Counted from the stretch's first letter, positions 19,452-30,088 are shown. The stretch is DNA of 64,000 nucleotides from Piscirickettsiaceae bacterium (GCA_024685995.1 JAIBDY010000004.1:1-64000), one strand, 5' to 3'. Numbers and translations: made by a program. The notes: a model not told the origin generated them from the letters alone.

Positions 19452-20398
19452 GCTAAATACCGTTCAATGCAATCCATTAAGTCGTCAGCGATATGGAGAT
19501 TAAATTGAACGTCTAATTCTTTAATACAGGTTGGACTGGTGACATTAATTTCAGTCAGATAGTCGCCAATCACATCCAACCCGACGAAAATAAGCCCTTT
19601 TTCACGTAATTTAGGCCCTACTTGCTGACAAATCCACCGATCACGGTCTGTTAACGGTCGGCCTTCTGCTCGACCGCCGGCCGCTAAGTTACCCCGTGTT
19701 TCGCCTTGAGCAGGAATACGTGCGAGGGCATACGGTACGGGTTCGCCATTGATCATGAGGATGCGTTTATCGCCATCGCTAATCTCGGGGATGAATTGCT
19801 GTGCCATAATCGACTTTTTGCCATGCTCGGTCAGCGTTTCGATGATGACGCTGGTATTAGGATCGTCTTGTTTGACTCTGAATATAGAGGCCCCCCCCAT
19901 ACCGTCTAAAGGCTTGAGAATAATATCACCATGGGCTTTTTGGAAATTGCGTAGTAATTGGTTTTGGCGGGTCACGAGTGTGTCAGGGCAGCATTCTGGA
20001 AACCAGGCCGTGAACAGTTTTTCATTGGCATCGCGTAAACTTTGCGGATCATTGACCACCAGCACGCCCGTTGCTTGCGCTTGTTCAAGCAAATAAGTGC
20101 TGTAGATATATTCCATATCAAACGGCGGGTCTTTGCGCATTAATATGACATCGAGCTCGCTGACGTCGATGATCTCAGTGTCGCCTAGTTGATACCATTG
20201 AGCAGGGTTATCAAAGACCTGTAACGGCTTGATCGATGCGGACACAGTGCCTTGAGATAGAAATAAATCTTTTTGTTCCATATAAAATAAGGTCCAGCCT
20301 TTTGCTTGCGCCGCGAGCAACATTGCAAAACTGCTGTCTTTTTTTATATTGATGGCTGAGATGGGATCCATCACAATCCCGAGGCGATATTGCGTCAT
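19448..20398 (-). CDS. gshB: Glutathione synthetase
   Basis: ATP-dependent ligase of gamma-glutamylcysteine and glycine, the last step of glutathione synthesis in the cytoplasm. The N-terminal LGIVMDPISAINIKKDSSF is the GshB signature; the ATP-grasp region shows LKPLDGMGGASIF, MINGEPVPYALARIP and VGLDVIGDYLTEINVTSP. I chose the ATG at 20398 (AAGG seven nt upstream) over one at 20410; 316 aa matches the E. coli enzyme. Glutathione is needed for formaldehyde handling in many bacteria, but this one also has the H4MPT route. First gene of the gshB-apbE-tonB unit. Confidence 0.95.
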   Translation of the reverse strand: MTQYRLGIVMDPISAINIKKDSSFAMLLAAQAKGWTLFYMEQKDLFLSQGTVSASIKPLQVFDNPAQWYQLGDTEIIDVSELDVILMRKDPPFDMEYIYSTYLLEQAQATGVLVVNDPQSLRDANEKLFTAWFPECCPDTLVTRQNQLLRNFQKAHGDIILKPLDGMGGASIFRVKQDDPNTSVIIETLTEHGKKSIMAQQFIPEISDGDKRILMINGEPVPYALARIPAQGETRGNLAAGGRAEGRPLTDRDRWICQQVGPKLREKGLIFVGLDVIGDYLTEINVTSPTCIKELDVQFNLHIADDLMDCIERYLA

Positions 20399-20525
20399 GT
20401 TTACCTTCATTCAACTTACTCGATAATTGACCGATTTTACCTGAATTTAGTTTTCCACAGTTCTGATTCCGGTTAAATTCAGTGTAAATCAGTGCTGTGG
20501 AGCGGCATAGCTTGCAGATATTCGA

Positions 20526-20531
20526 TATAAT
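20526..20531 (+). promoter_or_regulatory. -10 element of the glyQ promoter
   Basis: A perfect TATAAT 37 nt before the glyQ ATG; no good -35 hexamer is seen at 16-18 nt. The predicted leader is about 30 nt and contains no clear ribosome binding site. Confidence 0.45.
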
Positions 20532-20567
20532 CGACGAGTTTTGATAATAGATTGTGATTTTTAACTG

Positions 20568-21503
20568 ATGACGACAACAGCACCAGTGGCAGAAACGCCA
20601 AAGACTTTTCAGGACCTGATTTTAAGGTTGCAACAATATTGGGCTGAGCAAGGCTGTGTCTTGTTACAACCATATGACATGGAAGTGGGCGCAGGGACGT
20701 TTCACCCCGCAACATTCCTACGGGCGATTGGCCCAGAACCCTGGAGTGCGGCCTATGTGCAACCATCACGACGCCCCACAGATGGACGCTACGGCGAGAA
20801 CCCCAACCGCCTACAACATTATTATCAATTCCAAGTTGTTTTAAAACCCTCTCCGGCTAATATTCAAGAGCTCTATTTAGGTTCGTTGAAAATGTTGGGC
20901 TTAGACACCCGTATTCATGATATCCGTTTTGTTGAAGACAATTGGGAGTCGCCCACGTTAGGGGCATGGGGATTGGGCTGGGCAATTTGGCTCAATGGCA
21001 TGGAAGTGACTCAGTTTACCTATTTTCAACAAGTCGGTGGGCTAGAGTGTAGCCCCGTGACAGGTGAAATCACTTACGGCTTAGAACGTATCGCGATGTA
21101 TCTGCAAGGAGTGAGCAGTGTCTACGATCTTGTCTGGTCGGATGGCCCGATGGGTAAAGTCACTTATGGTGATGTGTTTTTACAAAATGAAGTCGAAATG
21201 TCGGAATATAATTTTGATCATGCCCAAGTTGAAAGCTTGTTCACGACTTTTGACACTTGCGAACGTGAAAGTGAACGTATGATCGAAGCCGGATTACCTT
21301 TACCCGCTTATGAATTGGTATTAAAAGCGTCGCATACTTTTAATTTATTAGATGCGCGTAAAGCGATTTCGGTCACAGAGAGGCAGCGCTTCATTCTGCG
21401 AGTACGGACATTAGCGCGGGCGGTTGCCCAAGCTTATTACGACCGCCGAGAATCTTTAGGCTTTCCGATGTTAGCGCGTCAAGCGAAGGAGGAACAGTCA
21501 TGA
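20568..21503 (+). CDS. glyQ: Glycyl-tRNA synthetase alpha subunit
   Basis: Catalytic subunit of the bacterial alpha2-beta2 glycyl-tRNA synthetase. Class II features are visible: [20 protein letters not shown] (motif-1 region), [20 protein letters not shown] (motif 2) and [13 protein letters not shown] (motif 3). The length of 311 aa is normal. The ATG at 20568 is followed by [16 protein letters not shown]; the leader AT-rich segment before it lacks a Shine-Dalgarno sequence, so the short N-terminal extension should be taken as likely, not certain. The stop overlaps the glyS start (ATGA). Confidence 0.97.
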   Translation: MTTTAPVAETPKTFQDLILRLQQYWAEQGCVLLQPYDMEVGAGTFHPATFLRAIGPEPWSAAYVQPSRRPTDGRYGENPNRLQHYYQFQVVLKPSPANIQELYLGSLKMLGLDTRIHDIRFVEDNWESPTLGAWGLGWAIWLNGMEVTQFTYFQQVGGLECSPVTGEITYGLERIAMYLQGVSSVYDLVWSDGPMGKVTYGDVFLQNEVEMSEYNFDHAQVESLFTTFDTCERESERMIEAGLPLPAYELVLKASHTFNLLDARKAISVTERQRFILRVRTLARAVAQAYYDRRESLGFPMLARQAKEEQS

Positions 21504-23575
21504 GTGATGTGCGTGATTTATTGATTGAACTCGGTACCGAAGAGCTGCCCCCGAAAGCGCTAGATAAACTCAGAATGGCTTTTGAAGCAGGAATCAAGTC
21601 AGGTTTAGCTGAAGCTGAACTCGGCTTCAAATCGATTCGCACTTATGCAACCCCCAGACGCTTAGCGGTGGTGGTTGAAGACTTAGACACCTGTCAACAA
21701 GATCGTTTAATCGAACGACGAGGGCCAGCAACAACGGCGGCATTTGATGAAGCGGGGCAAGCGACAAAGGCTTTACAAGGTTTTGCCCGTTCATGTGGCG
21801 TAGAGGTCGATGCACTCGAGACCATGGAAACCGACAAAGGGGCCTGGCTGGTCTTTAAACAACAACAAGCTGGAGTTGAAACCCGTAATCTCATTGGCGA
21901 TATTTTACAAAAAACCTTACAAGCTTTACCGATCCCTAAGCGTATGCGTTGGGGCAGTCTACCTGGTGAATTTGTCAGACCAGTGCATTGGTTAGTGTTA
22001 TTGTTCGGCGATGAAGTGATTCCTATGGCGCTCCTTGGCGTGTCATCAGGTAGAGATTCACGAGGTCACCGTTTTCATCATCCAGAAGCTATCAAGATTC
22101 AATCCGCGCAAAGCTATCTTGATCAACTAAAAAAAGGCTTTGTGCTAGCCGATATAGCTGAAAGAAAAAAGGCCATTCGGCAACAAGTCACAGCATTAGG
22201 TGAAGCGTTAGGCGGCCAAGCCGTGATCAACGAAGACCTATTAAACGAAGTAACTGGCTTAGTTGAATGGCCTGTCGCGCTATCTGGCAAATATGATCGT
22301 CGTTTCTTAGAGTTGCCTGCTGAAGCCTTGATTTCTTCGATGGAAGAGCATCAAAAATATTTTGCAGTTAGGGACAATGCCGGGGTGTTACTACCCTATT
22401 TTATTACGATTTGTAATATTGAAAGCCAAGACCCTACACAAGTGGTGGCAGGCAATGAGCGCGTTATTCTGCCGCGATTAAGTGATGCGGCGTTCTTCTG
22501 GGACACCGATCGCAAACAACCGTTAGCCAATCGTTTAGAACAGCTAAAAACCATCGTTTTCCAAAATAAACTGGGCTCGGTTTACGATAAATCTACTCGT
22601 GTGGCCAAGCTTGCGGCCATGATCGCGGGCCAGATTGGTGGCGACGAACAAAATGCTGAAAGAGCGGCCTTACTTGCCAAATGTGACTTAGTAACGGAAA
22701 TGGTTGGTGAGTTTCCGGATTTACAAGGAATTATGGGTCGATATTATGCAAGACTCGATGGTGAGGAACACGACGTTTGTGAAGCGTTAGACGAACAATA
22801 TTTACCGCGTTTTGCTGGCGATAAATTAGCCCAGACCAAAACAGGTCAAGCACTGAGTTTGGCTGAAAAATTAGATACCCTTGTCGGGTTATTTGGGATC
22901 GGTCAGCCACCGACGGGAGTGAAAGATCCTTTTGCATTACGCCGTGCGGCATTGGGTGTATTGCGGATTGTGATTGAAAATGAACTCGATTTGGATCTCA
23001 AGCTGTTACTAGAACAAGCCTTAATGGGGCTCGGTGACATTGTGACTAAACCTGACTGTGTTCAAGATGTGATGACATATTTGTTTGAACGTCTACGCGG
23101 TTATGCCAGTGAACAAGGTTACCAGAGCGATGTGTTTGAGGCGGTGTTGGCAACAACACCCACCAAACCAGTCGACTTTATGCTGCGACTGGCTGCAGTG
23201 GCCGGATTCCGACAGCTGGAGCAAGCGGAATCGCTGGCGGCAGCGAATAAGCGCATCGGTAATATTTTACGTAAAAATGCCTCAAGAGAAGGTGCTGACA
23301 CCATTAATGATGCGTTGTTAACCGACGCAACCGAGCAAGCCTTAGCTAAAAAGGTCGCATCGGTCAAACTCGCCATCATGCCATTATTAGCAAATGCAGA
23401 TTATGCTGGTGTGTTAAAACAGTTAGCCGAGATGCGTGAAGCGGTGGATGCATTTTTTGATCAAGTCATGGTGATGGTCGACGATTTAGCGGTGAGGCAA
23501 AACCGTTTGGCTTTACTGAATGAAACCCGCGCTTTATTCTTAGAAGTGGCTGATATTTCATATTTACAAGCTTGA
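21500..23575 (+). CDS. glyS: Glycyl-tRNA synthetase beta subunit
   Basis: A 691-aa tRNA-recognition subunit partnering GlyQ. It begins [16 protein letters not shown], the usual GlyS N-terminus, and contains [44 protein letters not shown] and [15 protein letters not shown], all conserved in the family. The C-terminal part (about 560-691) is the anticodon-binding-like DALR region. Translation starts at ATG 21500 within the glyQ stop and has a strong AAGGAGG upstream, keeping the two subunits balanced. The order glyQ-glyS-gmhB-plsC matches Pseudomonas. Confidence 0.97.
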   Translation: MSDVRDLLIELGTEELPPKALDKLRMAFEAGIKSGLAEAELGFKSIRTYATPRRLAVVVEDLDTCQQDRLIERRGPATTAAFDEAGQATKALQGFARSCGVEVDALETMETDKGAWLVFKQQQAGVETRNLIGDILQKTLQALPIPKRMRWGSLPGEFVRPVHWLVLLFGDEVIPMALLGVSSGRDSRGHRFHHPEAIKIQSAQSYLDQLKKGFVLADIAERKKAIRQQVTALGEALGGQAVINEDLLNEVTGLVEWPVALSGKYDRRFLELPAEALISSMEEHQKYFAVRDNAGVLLPYFITICNIESQDPTQVVAGNERVILPRLSDAAFFWDTDRKQPLANRLEQLKTIVFQNKLGSVYDKSTRVAKLAAMIAGQIGGDEQNAERAALLAKCDLVTEMVGEFPDLQGIMGRYYARLDGEEHDVCEALDEQYLPRFAGDKLAQTKTGQALSLAEKLDTLVGLFGIGQPPTGVKDPFALRRAALGVLRIVIENELDLDLKLLLEQALMGLGDIVTKPDCVQDVMTYLFERLRGYASEQGYQSDVFEAVLATTPTKPVDFMLRLAAVAGFRQLEQAESLAAANKRIGNILRKNASREGADTINDALLTDATEQALAKKVASVKLAIMPLLANADYAGVLKQLAEMREAVDAFFDQVMVMVDDLAVRQNRLALLNETRALFLEVADISYLQA

Positions 23576-23689
23576 AAAGGGCACTCATCGAGTTTGCATT
23601 GATTCTGAAGCGGAATCGAAATGATTGCATCACTTAATTAAGTTAGTATTCATACCTCTGAGCATCAACATTTAGTTGGAGAAAAGGCA

Positions 23690-24232
23690 ATGTCATTGAT
23701 AATTCTAGATCGCGATGGTGTTATTAATCATGACTCGGATGATTTTATTAAAACCCCAGCCGAATGGGAGCCTATCGAAGGGAGTCTAGAGGCGATTGCT
23801 AAACTCAATCATGCGGGTTATCGCGTGGTTGTTATCACTAATCAATCTGGCATTGCTCGCGGTTTCTTGGATGTGGATACGTTGACGCGAATTCATAGCA
23901 AAATGCGCCGAATGATCTCGCAAGTAGGTGGTAAATTAGAAGCGATTTTATACTGTCCTCATGGGCCAGAGGATGGTTGCGATTGTCGAAAACCGCTAGA
24001 TGGCGCTTATAATGAATTGGCTCACCGCTTACGGATAAACTTACGCGATATCCCTGCTGTGGGTGATTCATTGCGAGATATTCAAGCTGCACAAGCGGTC
24101 GGTGCCAGACCTATCTTAGTCAGAACAGGGAAAGGTGAAAAAACATTAGCCGATCCCGCCTTGCCAAAAGATATCGCCGTTTATGATGACCTCGCTGCTG
24201 TCGCAGATGCTTTACTAGAGACCAGTTTTTAA
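23690..24232 (+). CDS. gmhB: D-glycero-beta-D-manno-heptose-1,7-bisphosphate 7-phosphatase
   Basis: A 180-aa HAD-superfamily phosphatase of ADP-heptose synthesis for the LPS inner core. HAD motifs are LDRDGVIN (nucleophile and acid Asp), TNQSG and GDSLRDIQAA; the zinc loop CPHGPEDGCDCRKP is specific to GmhB and histidinol-phosphatase relatives. GGAG precedes the ATG. Its pathway partner hldE lies at 57182 and the heptosyltransferase waaC at 56095, so the window holds three heptose genes. It overlaps plsC by one base. Confidence 0.93.
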   Translation: MSLIILDRDGVINHDSDDFIKTPAEWEPIEGSLEAIAKLNHAGYRVVVITNQSGIARGFLDVDTLTRIHSKMRRMISQVGGKLEAILYCPHGPEDGCDCRKPLDGAYNELAHRLRINLRDIPAVGDSLRDIQAAQAVGARPILVRTGKGEKTLADPALPKDIAVYDDLAAVADALLETSF

Positions 24233-24984
24233 TGCTGTTTATACGATCTTTACTGTTTTCTATATGTCATGTTCTGACAGCCGTCCTATTTTCAATAGTG
24301 GCGGTGGTATTATGGCCTCTGCCTTTTAAAATACGTTATAAATTAGTGAGCCAATGGGCAATATTAAACCTATGGTTATTAAAGGTGATTTGCGGCGTTC
24401 GTTATGAAGTAGAAGGGGCAGAAAATATTCCCGATGAACCCTGTGTGATTATGTGTAAACACCAATCATCATGGGAAACTCTGGCATTACAGGCGATATT
24501 TCCACCGCAAGTGTGGGTGCTTAAACGCGAACTATTATGGATCCCTTTCTTCGGTTGGGGCTTAGCGTCATTAAACCCGATTGCGATTGATCGCGCGGCG
24601 GGCAGAAAGGCATTAAATCAGGTCGTCGAACAAGGCCAAGCGCGTCTTGATTCAGGGGCTTGGGTTGTGATATTCCCAGAAGGTACGCGGGTGCCAACGG
24701 GGCAAATGGCGAAGTTTGGTATGGGCGGCGCTTTTTTGGCTTCTGAGACAGGGTATGCGGTTATTCCAGTTGCCCATAATGCAGGTAAAGCTTGGCCAAA
24801 ACATGGCTTTCTCAAGTATCCAGGGGTGATTAAATTAGTGATAGGCGATAAGATAGCGATAGCTGATAATGCCCAAAAAGTATCTGATATTAACAAACAA
24901 GTTTATCAGTGGATGGAGAGTCAAATGACTCGTTTGGAAGGACGTAAACCTGAAGTAGCACTATTGATGAAGGAAGAAAAATAA
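24232..24984 (+). CDS. plsC: 1-acyl-sn-glycerol-3-phosphate acyltransferase
   Basis: A 250-aa inner-membrane enzyme that acylates lysophosphatidic acid to phosphatidic acid. Two N-terminal hydrophobic segments precede the acyltransferase motifs: KHQSSWET (block I, H-x4-E type), NPIAIDRAAGRKAL (block II region) and FPEGTRVP (block III). TAATG overlap with gmhB and direct abutment with the following GTG of the FimX-like gene indicate one transcript with glyQS-gmhB. A lysophospholipid acyltransferase with other acceptor preference remains possible. Confidence 0.9.
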   Translation: MLFIRSLLFSICHVLTAVLFSIVAVVLWPLPFKIRYKLVSQWAILNLWLLKVICGVRYEVEGAENIPDEPCVIMCKHQSSWETLALQAIFPPQVWVLKRELLWIPFFGWGLASLNPIAIDRAAGRKALNQVVEQGQARLDSGAWVVIFPEGTRVPTGQMAKFGMGGAFLASETGYAVIPVAHNAGKAWPKHGFLKYPGVIKLVIGDKIAIADNAQKVSDINKQVYQWMESQMTRLEGRKPEVALLMKEEK

Positions 24985-27090
24985 GTGACTAAACCTGACG
25001 GAATGCTAAGACTACTATTAGTGGATGATTCTTTAACAGAAGCGGATAACGTGATCAATACCCTACGTAGTACAGGGCATGCGGTAAGGGCATCAAGAGA
25101 AGATTCCTTGTCCGGTATTGAGCAAGCTTTAACCAATCAAACTTGGGATTTAGTGATCTGCCGAGCGTCCTTGATGAGCGTGCCGCCACGAGAATTAATC
25201 AACTTTGTACACCGTTTAGGTCGGGATTTACCTTGTATTGTGCTGATATCTAAACAAGACGAAGCGGAAGACTATTACGATATTGGGGTGCAAGATGTCA
25301 TTCTTAGTCAGGATAGTCGGCGATTACAGTTTGCGGTGCAGCGCGAATTACAAAGTTTATTTAATCGACGCGCTGCGCGTCGAAACGAACGGGCCTTAAG
25401 AGAGAGTGAAAAGCGCTCACGATTACTATTAGAGAGCTCAAAAGATGCGGTTGCCTATATGCACGAAGGGATGCATATCTACGTTAATACAGCCTATTTA
25501 ACCTTGTTTGGCTATGACGAAGCAGAAGATGTTGATGGTTTACCAATCTTGGATTTAATTACTGTTGATGACCAAGCCCATTTTAAATCCGTTTTTAGAC
25601 AATTCTCGGAACGAGTCGATGCCGAACCTGAACACGTCTCCGTCCACTGTGTTCGAGCAGATGGCACAGGTTTTCAAGCCAATATCGAGTTTAGTCATGC
25701 GGAAATAGAAGGCGAAAACTGTACCCAAGTTGTGATTACCGATGGCAATGAGCAGCAAAAAGAAGTGGACTCAGGGCAATTACAACTATTACGCGATCAT
25801 GATTTCTTAACGGGTTTATATAACCGTGTTCGTTTCGTAGATGAACTTGAAAAAGTAGCGGGTAAGGCTGGTGATAGTCAAGGAGATGCAGCGCTACTCT
25901 ATATTGTTATTAATGGCTTTCAAACCACAAAAGAACAGCTCGGCTTAGCCATGAGTGAAATGGTGTTGAAAGAGTTAGCAGAGTTATTGCGAAAGGGATT
26001 GGTGGACGGCGATATTTTGGGCCATTACGCCGACCAAGTGTTTACGGTTATCGTCAATAGCGATGATGATAACTATGTTGATATGCGAGCAAAATCCTAT
26101 TGTGACATCATTGATAATTATGTATCTCATGTGAGTGGTAAACCGCTTGATTTACGGTGCAGTATTGGTATCAGTCGTATTTCAGAAACCAGTTTCACCG
26201 TAGAAACCATTCTGAATAATGCCGATAAAGCCTGTGTTCAAGCACAACAGGCGGGCGAGAGTAAAATCATGCGCTATCAAGCTCAGGCCCCGGTTCTTGA
26301 ACTAGAAGAGGCCGAACATGACGAGTCGTTGGCATGGAAACCCCGACTTGAAGCGGCTATTGAGAACGAAGATTTCGATTTACACTACCAACCGATTGTC
26401 AGCCTTCATGGTAAAGAACAAGAGCTCTACGAGGTCCTGTTAAGAATGATCAGCGCCGAAGATGGTGCAGTGATAGGCGCGGGTGCCTTTATCCAGTATG
26501 CAGTGCAATATGAGTTGATGGATGTTATTGATAAATGGGTTATTTCTACCGCGCTCAAGAGCTTGGCTCAGCATCAAAAGCGTTTTCCAAAAACCCGCTT
26601 TTTCATCAAACTATCAAAACAAACGTTATGCGATGAAAATTTTGTAGATTGGCTAGTTGTGGTATTGAACGAAAATCAAATCCAAGGAGAATGTTTTACG
26701 TTCGAAGTCAGCGAAACAGATGCTATTGCCAACATTGATGAAACCAAAAATACCATTACCAAACTGAAAAATATCGGTTGTGAATTTGGCTTAGAACACT
26801 TTGGCTCGGGTCTCGACTTCTCATCAAGTCTAGAACGACTTGATGTCGATTATTTAAAGATCAATGGCAGATTTGTTGAGAACATGGCTAAAGACGCCGA
26901 AAATCAAGCCGCGGTAAAAGCGATCATTGAGATGTGTAAAAGTGCCGGGAAAAGCAGTATCGCCGAGTTCGTATCCGATGCAAATAGCCTCGCATTGCTC
27001 TGGCGTCTAGGTGTTGATTATGCACAAGGCTATTATATTCACGAACCTTCTGGTGAGTTGAACTACAACTTCTTAGATGATGACTTATAG
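24985..27090 (+). CDS. fimX: FimX-like REC-PAS-degenerate GGDEF-degenerate EAL protein
   Basis: A 701-aa cytoplasmic signalling protein. Domains in order: receiver-like (about 5-125), PAS (about 140-250), GGDEF (about 265-430) and EAL (about 445-695). The receiver has DD near its start (LLVDDS) but the phosphoacceptor Asp is replaced (DLVICRASLM). The GGDEF site reads GHYADQ, so no cyclase activity is expected. The EAL motif is EVLLRM, later sites read FEVSETDA and LEHFGSG, so phosphodiesterase activity is unlikely. This combination matches Pseudomonas FimX, a c-di-GMP receptor controlling type IV pilus assembly. It starts with GTG after AAGGAAG, directly after plsC. pilB, pilC and pilD lie 18 kb away. 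Confidence 0.8.
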   Translation: MTKPDGMLRLLLVDDSLTEADNVINTLRSTGHAVRASREDSLSGIEQALTNQTWDLVICRASLMSVPPRELINFVHRLGRDLPCIVLISKQDEAEDYYDIGVQDVILSQDSRRLQFAVQRELQSLFNRRAARRNERALRESEKRSRLLLESSKDAVAYMHEGMHIYVNTAYLTLFGYDEAEDVDGLPILDLITVDDQAHFKSVFRQFSERVDAEPEHVSVHCVRADGTGFQANIEFSHAEIEGENCTQVVITDGNEQQKEVDSGQLQLLRDHDFLTGLYNRVRFVDELEKVAGKAGDSQGDAALLYIVINGFQTTKEQLGLAMSEMVLKELAELLRKGLVDGDILGHYADQVFTVIVNSDDDNYVDMRAKSYCDIIDNYVSHVSGKPLDLRCSIGISRISETSFTVETILNNADKACVQAQQAGESKIMRYQAQAPVLELEEAEHDESLAWKPRLEAAIENEDFDLHYQPIVSLHGKEQELYEVLLRMISAEDGAVIGAGAFIQYAVQYELMDVIDKWVISTALKSLAQHQKRFPKTRFFIKLSKQTLCDENFVDWLVVVLNENQIQGECFTFEVSETDAIANIDETKNTITKLKNIGCEFGLEHFGSGLDFSSSLERLDVDYLKINGRFVENMAKDAENQAAVKAIIEMCKSAGKSSIAEFVSDANSLALLWRLGVDYAQGYYIHEPSGELNYNFLDDDL

Positions 27091-27137
27091 CAACATATGA
27101 CAACAATTAGCAGTAAATAGTAACAATATTTAGAGGC

Positions 27138-28013
27138 TTATCTGTTTTGCAAGGCAGCTATCCGGTCCTGTATCGGTGGGTGCGTCATGAATAAGCGACT
27201 AAACGACATTTTGTCACCCGAAATGCCTAATGCGCTGAGTTGGTCGGGTAATGCTGTGGTGGCACTGCCGGACAAGCGTTGTAATGCCGCAATCATTTTG
27301 TGCGCGCCAACCAATTGCGCAGCACCGGCATCGGCCCGGTACTCACGTTGTCGACTAAACCAGCGCACGATAATACTGGCTAGAATGCCCAGAACGACTT
27401 CGGCAATAATGGAGGTTATCCAAAAAGCGGGACCATGACCCCGTTCGGTTTTAAATACCGTGCGATCAATAAGGTGGCCAACCACGCGAGATAAGACAAT
27501 GACAAAGGTATTGACCACACCCTGTATTAGGGCCAAGGTAACCATATCACCATTAGCGACATGGCTGATTTCATGTGCAAGCACAGCTTCTACTTCGTCC
27601 CGAGTCATCGATTGTAATAGGCCCGTACTGACAGCTACCAACGCGTTATTCTTATTCATACCGGTCGCAAAAGCATTAGGTTCAGCTGCATTATAAACAG
27701 CCACTTCAGGCATACCGATACCGGCCTGTTGGGCTTGGGTTTTGACAGTATTCACTAACCAACGTTCAGTTTCATTAACGGGGTCGTCAATGACTTTTGC
27801 ACCGGTCATTCGTTTGGCTGTCCATTTAGAAATCACAAGCGAAATAAAAGAGCCACTGAAACCGATTACCCCAGCATAGATGAGTAGGGCGTTCATATTG
27901 AGGTCGACGCCTTGCTGATCGAGCAAGTTTTCGAACCCAAATAACCGCATGGTCAGGCTCAATACAGCTAAGACAGCGATGTTGGTTCCAATGTACAGTA
28001 AAATTCGTGACAT
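27138..28013 (-). CDS. htpX: Membrane protease HtpX
   Basis: A 291-aa inner-membrane zinc metalloprotease for quality control of membrane proteins. Two hydrophobic segments at the start ([17 protein letters not shown] and about 40-62), the catalytic HEISH motif in [15 protein letters not shown], two more hydrophobic segments (about 155-175 and 190-215) and the glutamate-containing [12 protein letters not shown] region follow the M48B pattern. PNAFATG is also characteristic. It is last of the minus-strand genes that begin with the mtdA-like gene, 58 bp after the ATP-grasp gene; it may have its own promoter there. Confidence 0.94.
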   Translation of the reverse strand: MSRILLYIGTNIAVLAVLSLTMRLFGFENLLDQQGVDLNMNALLIYAGVIGFSGSFISLVISKWTAKRMTGAKVIDDPVNETERWLVNTVKTQAQQAGIGMPEVAVYNAAEPNAFATGMNKNNALVAVSTGLLQSMTRDEVEAVLAHEISHVANGDMVTLALIQGVVNTFVIVLSRVVGHLIDRTVFKTERGHGPAFWITSIIAEVVLGILASIIVRWFSRQREYRADAGAAQLVGAHKMIAALQRLSGSATTALPDQLSALGISGDKMSFSRLFMTHPPIQDRIAALQNR

Positions 28014-28071
28014 AATTCGTACTCGTTGAATATAAAAAACTAAGCTTAAGATGGATGCTAAAAGGCTTTTT

Positions 28072-29166
28072 TCAAGCGCCCATTAATAAATGATGAAGAT
28101 CTTTTTCAAGTCTATCGCGTGACTGAATAAAAGTCCCCGCGCTATCGACAATAGCGCTGCAAATAGGTTCACCTTTTAAGATAAACTGGCCCGCAGCGGG
28201 AATGTCGTGGCAGTGTAGGGGCCAAGCAATACCGTTAGCGATGAGAATATCATGCGCAGCAAAAATATAATGTAGATACATTGGCTTGCTACGACATGGT
28301 AGGGGATGAGTGGGTAATATGCCTTGGCAAGCGGCCAAGTGTAGATCAAATAGTTTTGGAATATGTACCAGTAGTTCTGCGGCAGCACTGGGTCTCGGAT
28401 TCACTTCCAGAACCAGAACCTCATTGGCTTCATTGATCACGAAGTCGAGGCTGTTGAGGCCATACAACTCAAAGTGGTTGGTCAAAGCAGCAACAATGTC
28501 TCGTAAAGTATCTTGATAACAAGCGATCGAATCAACCGGTGATGCTAAGCCGCTGAATAGAAAAGGCCGATCAGCATCGTTAGTTGAGAACTGTTGATTG
28601 AGACTCAGTAATTGGCTATCCGAGCCATTGGCCAAGAATAAAGCAGAACCGCTGAGGCCAGGGATGTGACGTTGATAATAAGTTTCTGGATTCTGGGCTG
28701 CAATTGGGTTGGACTGAATATGACCACCACCAAGTCCGCGTGACGATTTTGATAACCAACCAGATGATGCTTGCGGAGGATGCGAGCGAGTGGCTGGGTA
28801 TGCGATTGCTAACTGATCTAAACCGTCAAAAAAACGCGTTGGATTTTGAACGGCCTCGATAGTGTGCTGCTGATTACCCAGTAAGCTAATATGCTTGGGT
28901 AACTGGTCGAGCATGTCATAAAAAAGTTCGACACCACCGCCACAGACTAGACTACAGCGCTGGCCTTGACTGAGGGCAATGACCGAGTTTAAGACCGCAT
29001 CCGGATCGTTCAATTCAGAGATAAACTGCCAGCGAGCGGTGACAGCGCGAGTCTCGCTGTCTCCAAAGCAGTCAGCCACCCAAATTGGGTGGTAGCCAGC
29101 ATCAGCCGCTATCTGAGCCAGAAAGCGGCCACTTTGCGCAACAATCAGTATCGCTTGTTGTTGCAC
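28072..29166 (-). CDS. ATP-grasp protein linked to H4MPT/methanofuran cofactor genes
   Basis: A 364-aa protein. The ATP-grasp core can be traced: [17 protein letters not shown] (phosphate-binding loop with Lys and Gly run), then [25 protein letters not shown], with acidic metal ligands at Asp, Glu and Asn. Such ligases form acid-amine or acid-thiol bonds through acyl phosphates. Its place 16 nt after mtdB and downstream of RFAP synthase resembles the ATP-grasp ORF5 of methylotroph C1 clusters. By analogy with the archaeal tyramine-glutamate ligase MfnD it might serve methanofuran-type cofactor synthesis; that is inference. The start is GTG at 29166. Confidence 0.7.
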   Translation of the reverse strand: MQQQAILIVAQSGRFLAQIAADAGYHPIWVADCFGDSETRAVTARWQFISELNDPDAVLNSVIALSQGQRCSLVCGGGVELFYDMLDQLPKHISLLGNQQHTIEAVQNPTRFFDGLDQLAIAYPATRSHPPQASSGWLSKSSRGLGGGHIQSNPIAAQNPETYYQRHIPGLSGSALFLANGSDSQLLSLNQQFSTNDADRPFLFSGLASPVDSIACYQDTLRDIVAALTNHFELYGLNSLDFVINEANEVLVLEVNPRPSAAAELLVHIPKLFDLHLAACQGILPTHPLPCRSKPMYLHYIFAAHDILIANGIAWPLHCHDIPAAGQFILKGEPICSAIVDSAGTFIQSRDRLEKDLHHLLMGA

Positions 29167-29182
29167 CTGTCGTTATGCTTAT

Positions 29183-30088
29183 TTAGACAAGTTTACGTGC
29201 ATTTTTAAAGGCGTCACGGAAGTCTAAGTAAACAGGAGAGTCACTCTCTAAAGTCTGACGTAAGAGCTCGTGCTGTAGATGGTATTTCACATTACCTACG
29301 GCAAGTGCACCGACAGCGACAGCGTCGTTTGCTTGGCTAGCATGGAGCAATGGTGCGCCAGAATCCATGAGCTTGATACCTTCGATACCTAACGGCGGCA
29401 CAGCGTTAACATCACCGGCGACTTTCAGTTTTTTTGCATCGAATAATACAGAGGCGTTGAGCACTTGAATACCAGCTTTAGCAGCACAAAAAACGACATC
29501 TGCATCTGAGATGAGACGCGCCTTATCGGCATCAGAGGCTGCCGTGGTTGCGGTTAAATCTACGCCATAGCGACGTTTCGCTTCCGCGGCGAAATCTAGT
29601 GCTGTATCGAGTGAGAAGTGATCAACAATGGTTGTATCGGCGCCTTGCTCAGCGGCGATAACGGCTGTGGCTAAACCGACAGGGCCCGTGCCGCCGAAGA
29701 CGATAGCTTTCATTCCTTTAAAGCCGTGTTGCGTTTTATTCATGAGCTCACGTTCAACACAGGCGACTAAAGCGGCAGCCGTGGTAAATGCACCGCTTGG
29801 ATCGGCAAAGACAGAAACTTCAAAGGGGGGAACCATCGCTTTTTTAGCGGCAGTTAACATATCCATCGCGAGGCCAATATCGCGCCCGCCGATAAAGATG
29901 CCCGTCTTTTTCACGCCAGAGGGACCACGAGAAAAAATAACATCTTGTGTCATGTCCGTGATTTCATTCAGTTGAACATTTTGGTAGTGGAATGCCATAT
30001 CATAGCCGGCATCGACAGCCATGTTGATATCAAATGGACTGGTATGGCTTCTCGGGGTGAACATGTGCATGATAGAACGTTTAGACAT
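29183..30088 (-). CDS. mtdB: NAD(P)-dependent methylene-H4MPT dehydrogenase
   Basis: A 301-aa cytoplasmic enzyme oxidising methylene-H4MPT to methenyl-H4MPT in formaldehyde oxidation. N-terminal features SPFDINMAVDAGYD, IFSRGP, GGRDIGLAMDML and DPSGAFTTAAALVACVE match MtdB; the nucleotide-binding loop is FGGTGPVGLATA. The second beta strand ends IVDHF, an acidic residue compatible with NAD binding. AAGGA precedes the ATG. It lies between RFAP synthase (42 nt upstream) and the ATP-grasp gene. fae, mch and the formyltransferase genes are not in the window. Confidence 0.92.
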   Translation of the reverse strand: MSKRSIMHMFTPRSHTSPFDINMAVDAGYDMAFHYQNVQLNEITDMTQDVIFSRGPSGVKKTGIFIGGRDIGLAMDMLTAAKKAMVPPFEVSVFADPSGAFTTAAALVACVERELMNKTQHGFKGMKAIVFGGTGPVGLATAVIAAEQGADTTIVDHFSLDTALDFAAEAKRRYGVDLTATTAASDADKARLISDADVVFCAAKAGIQVLNASVLFDAKKLKVAGDVNAVPPLGIEGIKLMDSGAPLLHASQANDAVAVGALAVGNVKYHLQHELLRQTLESDSPVYLDFRDAFKNARKLV

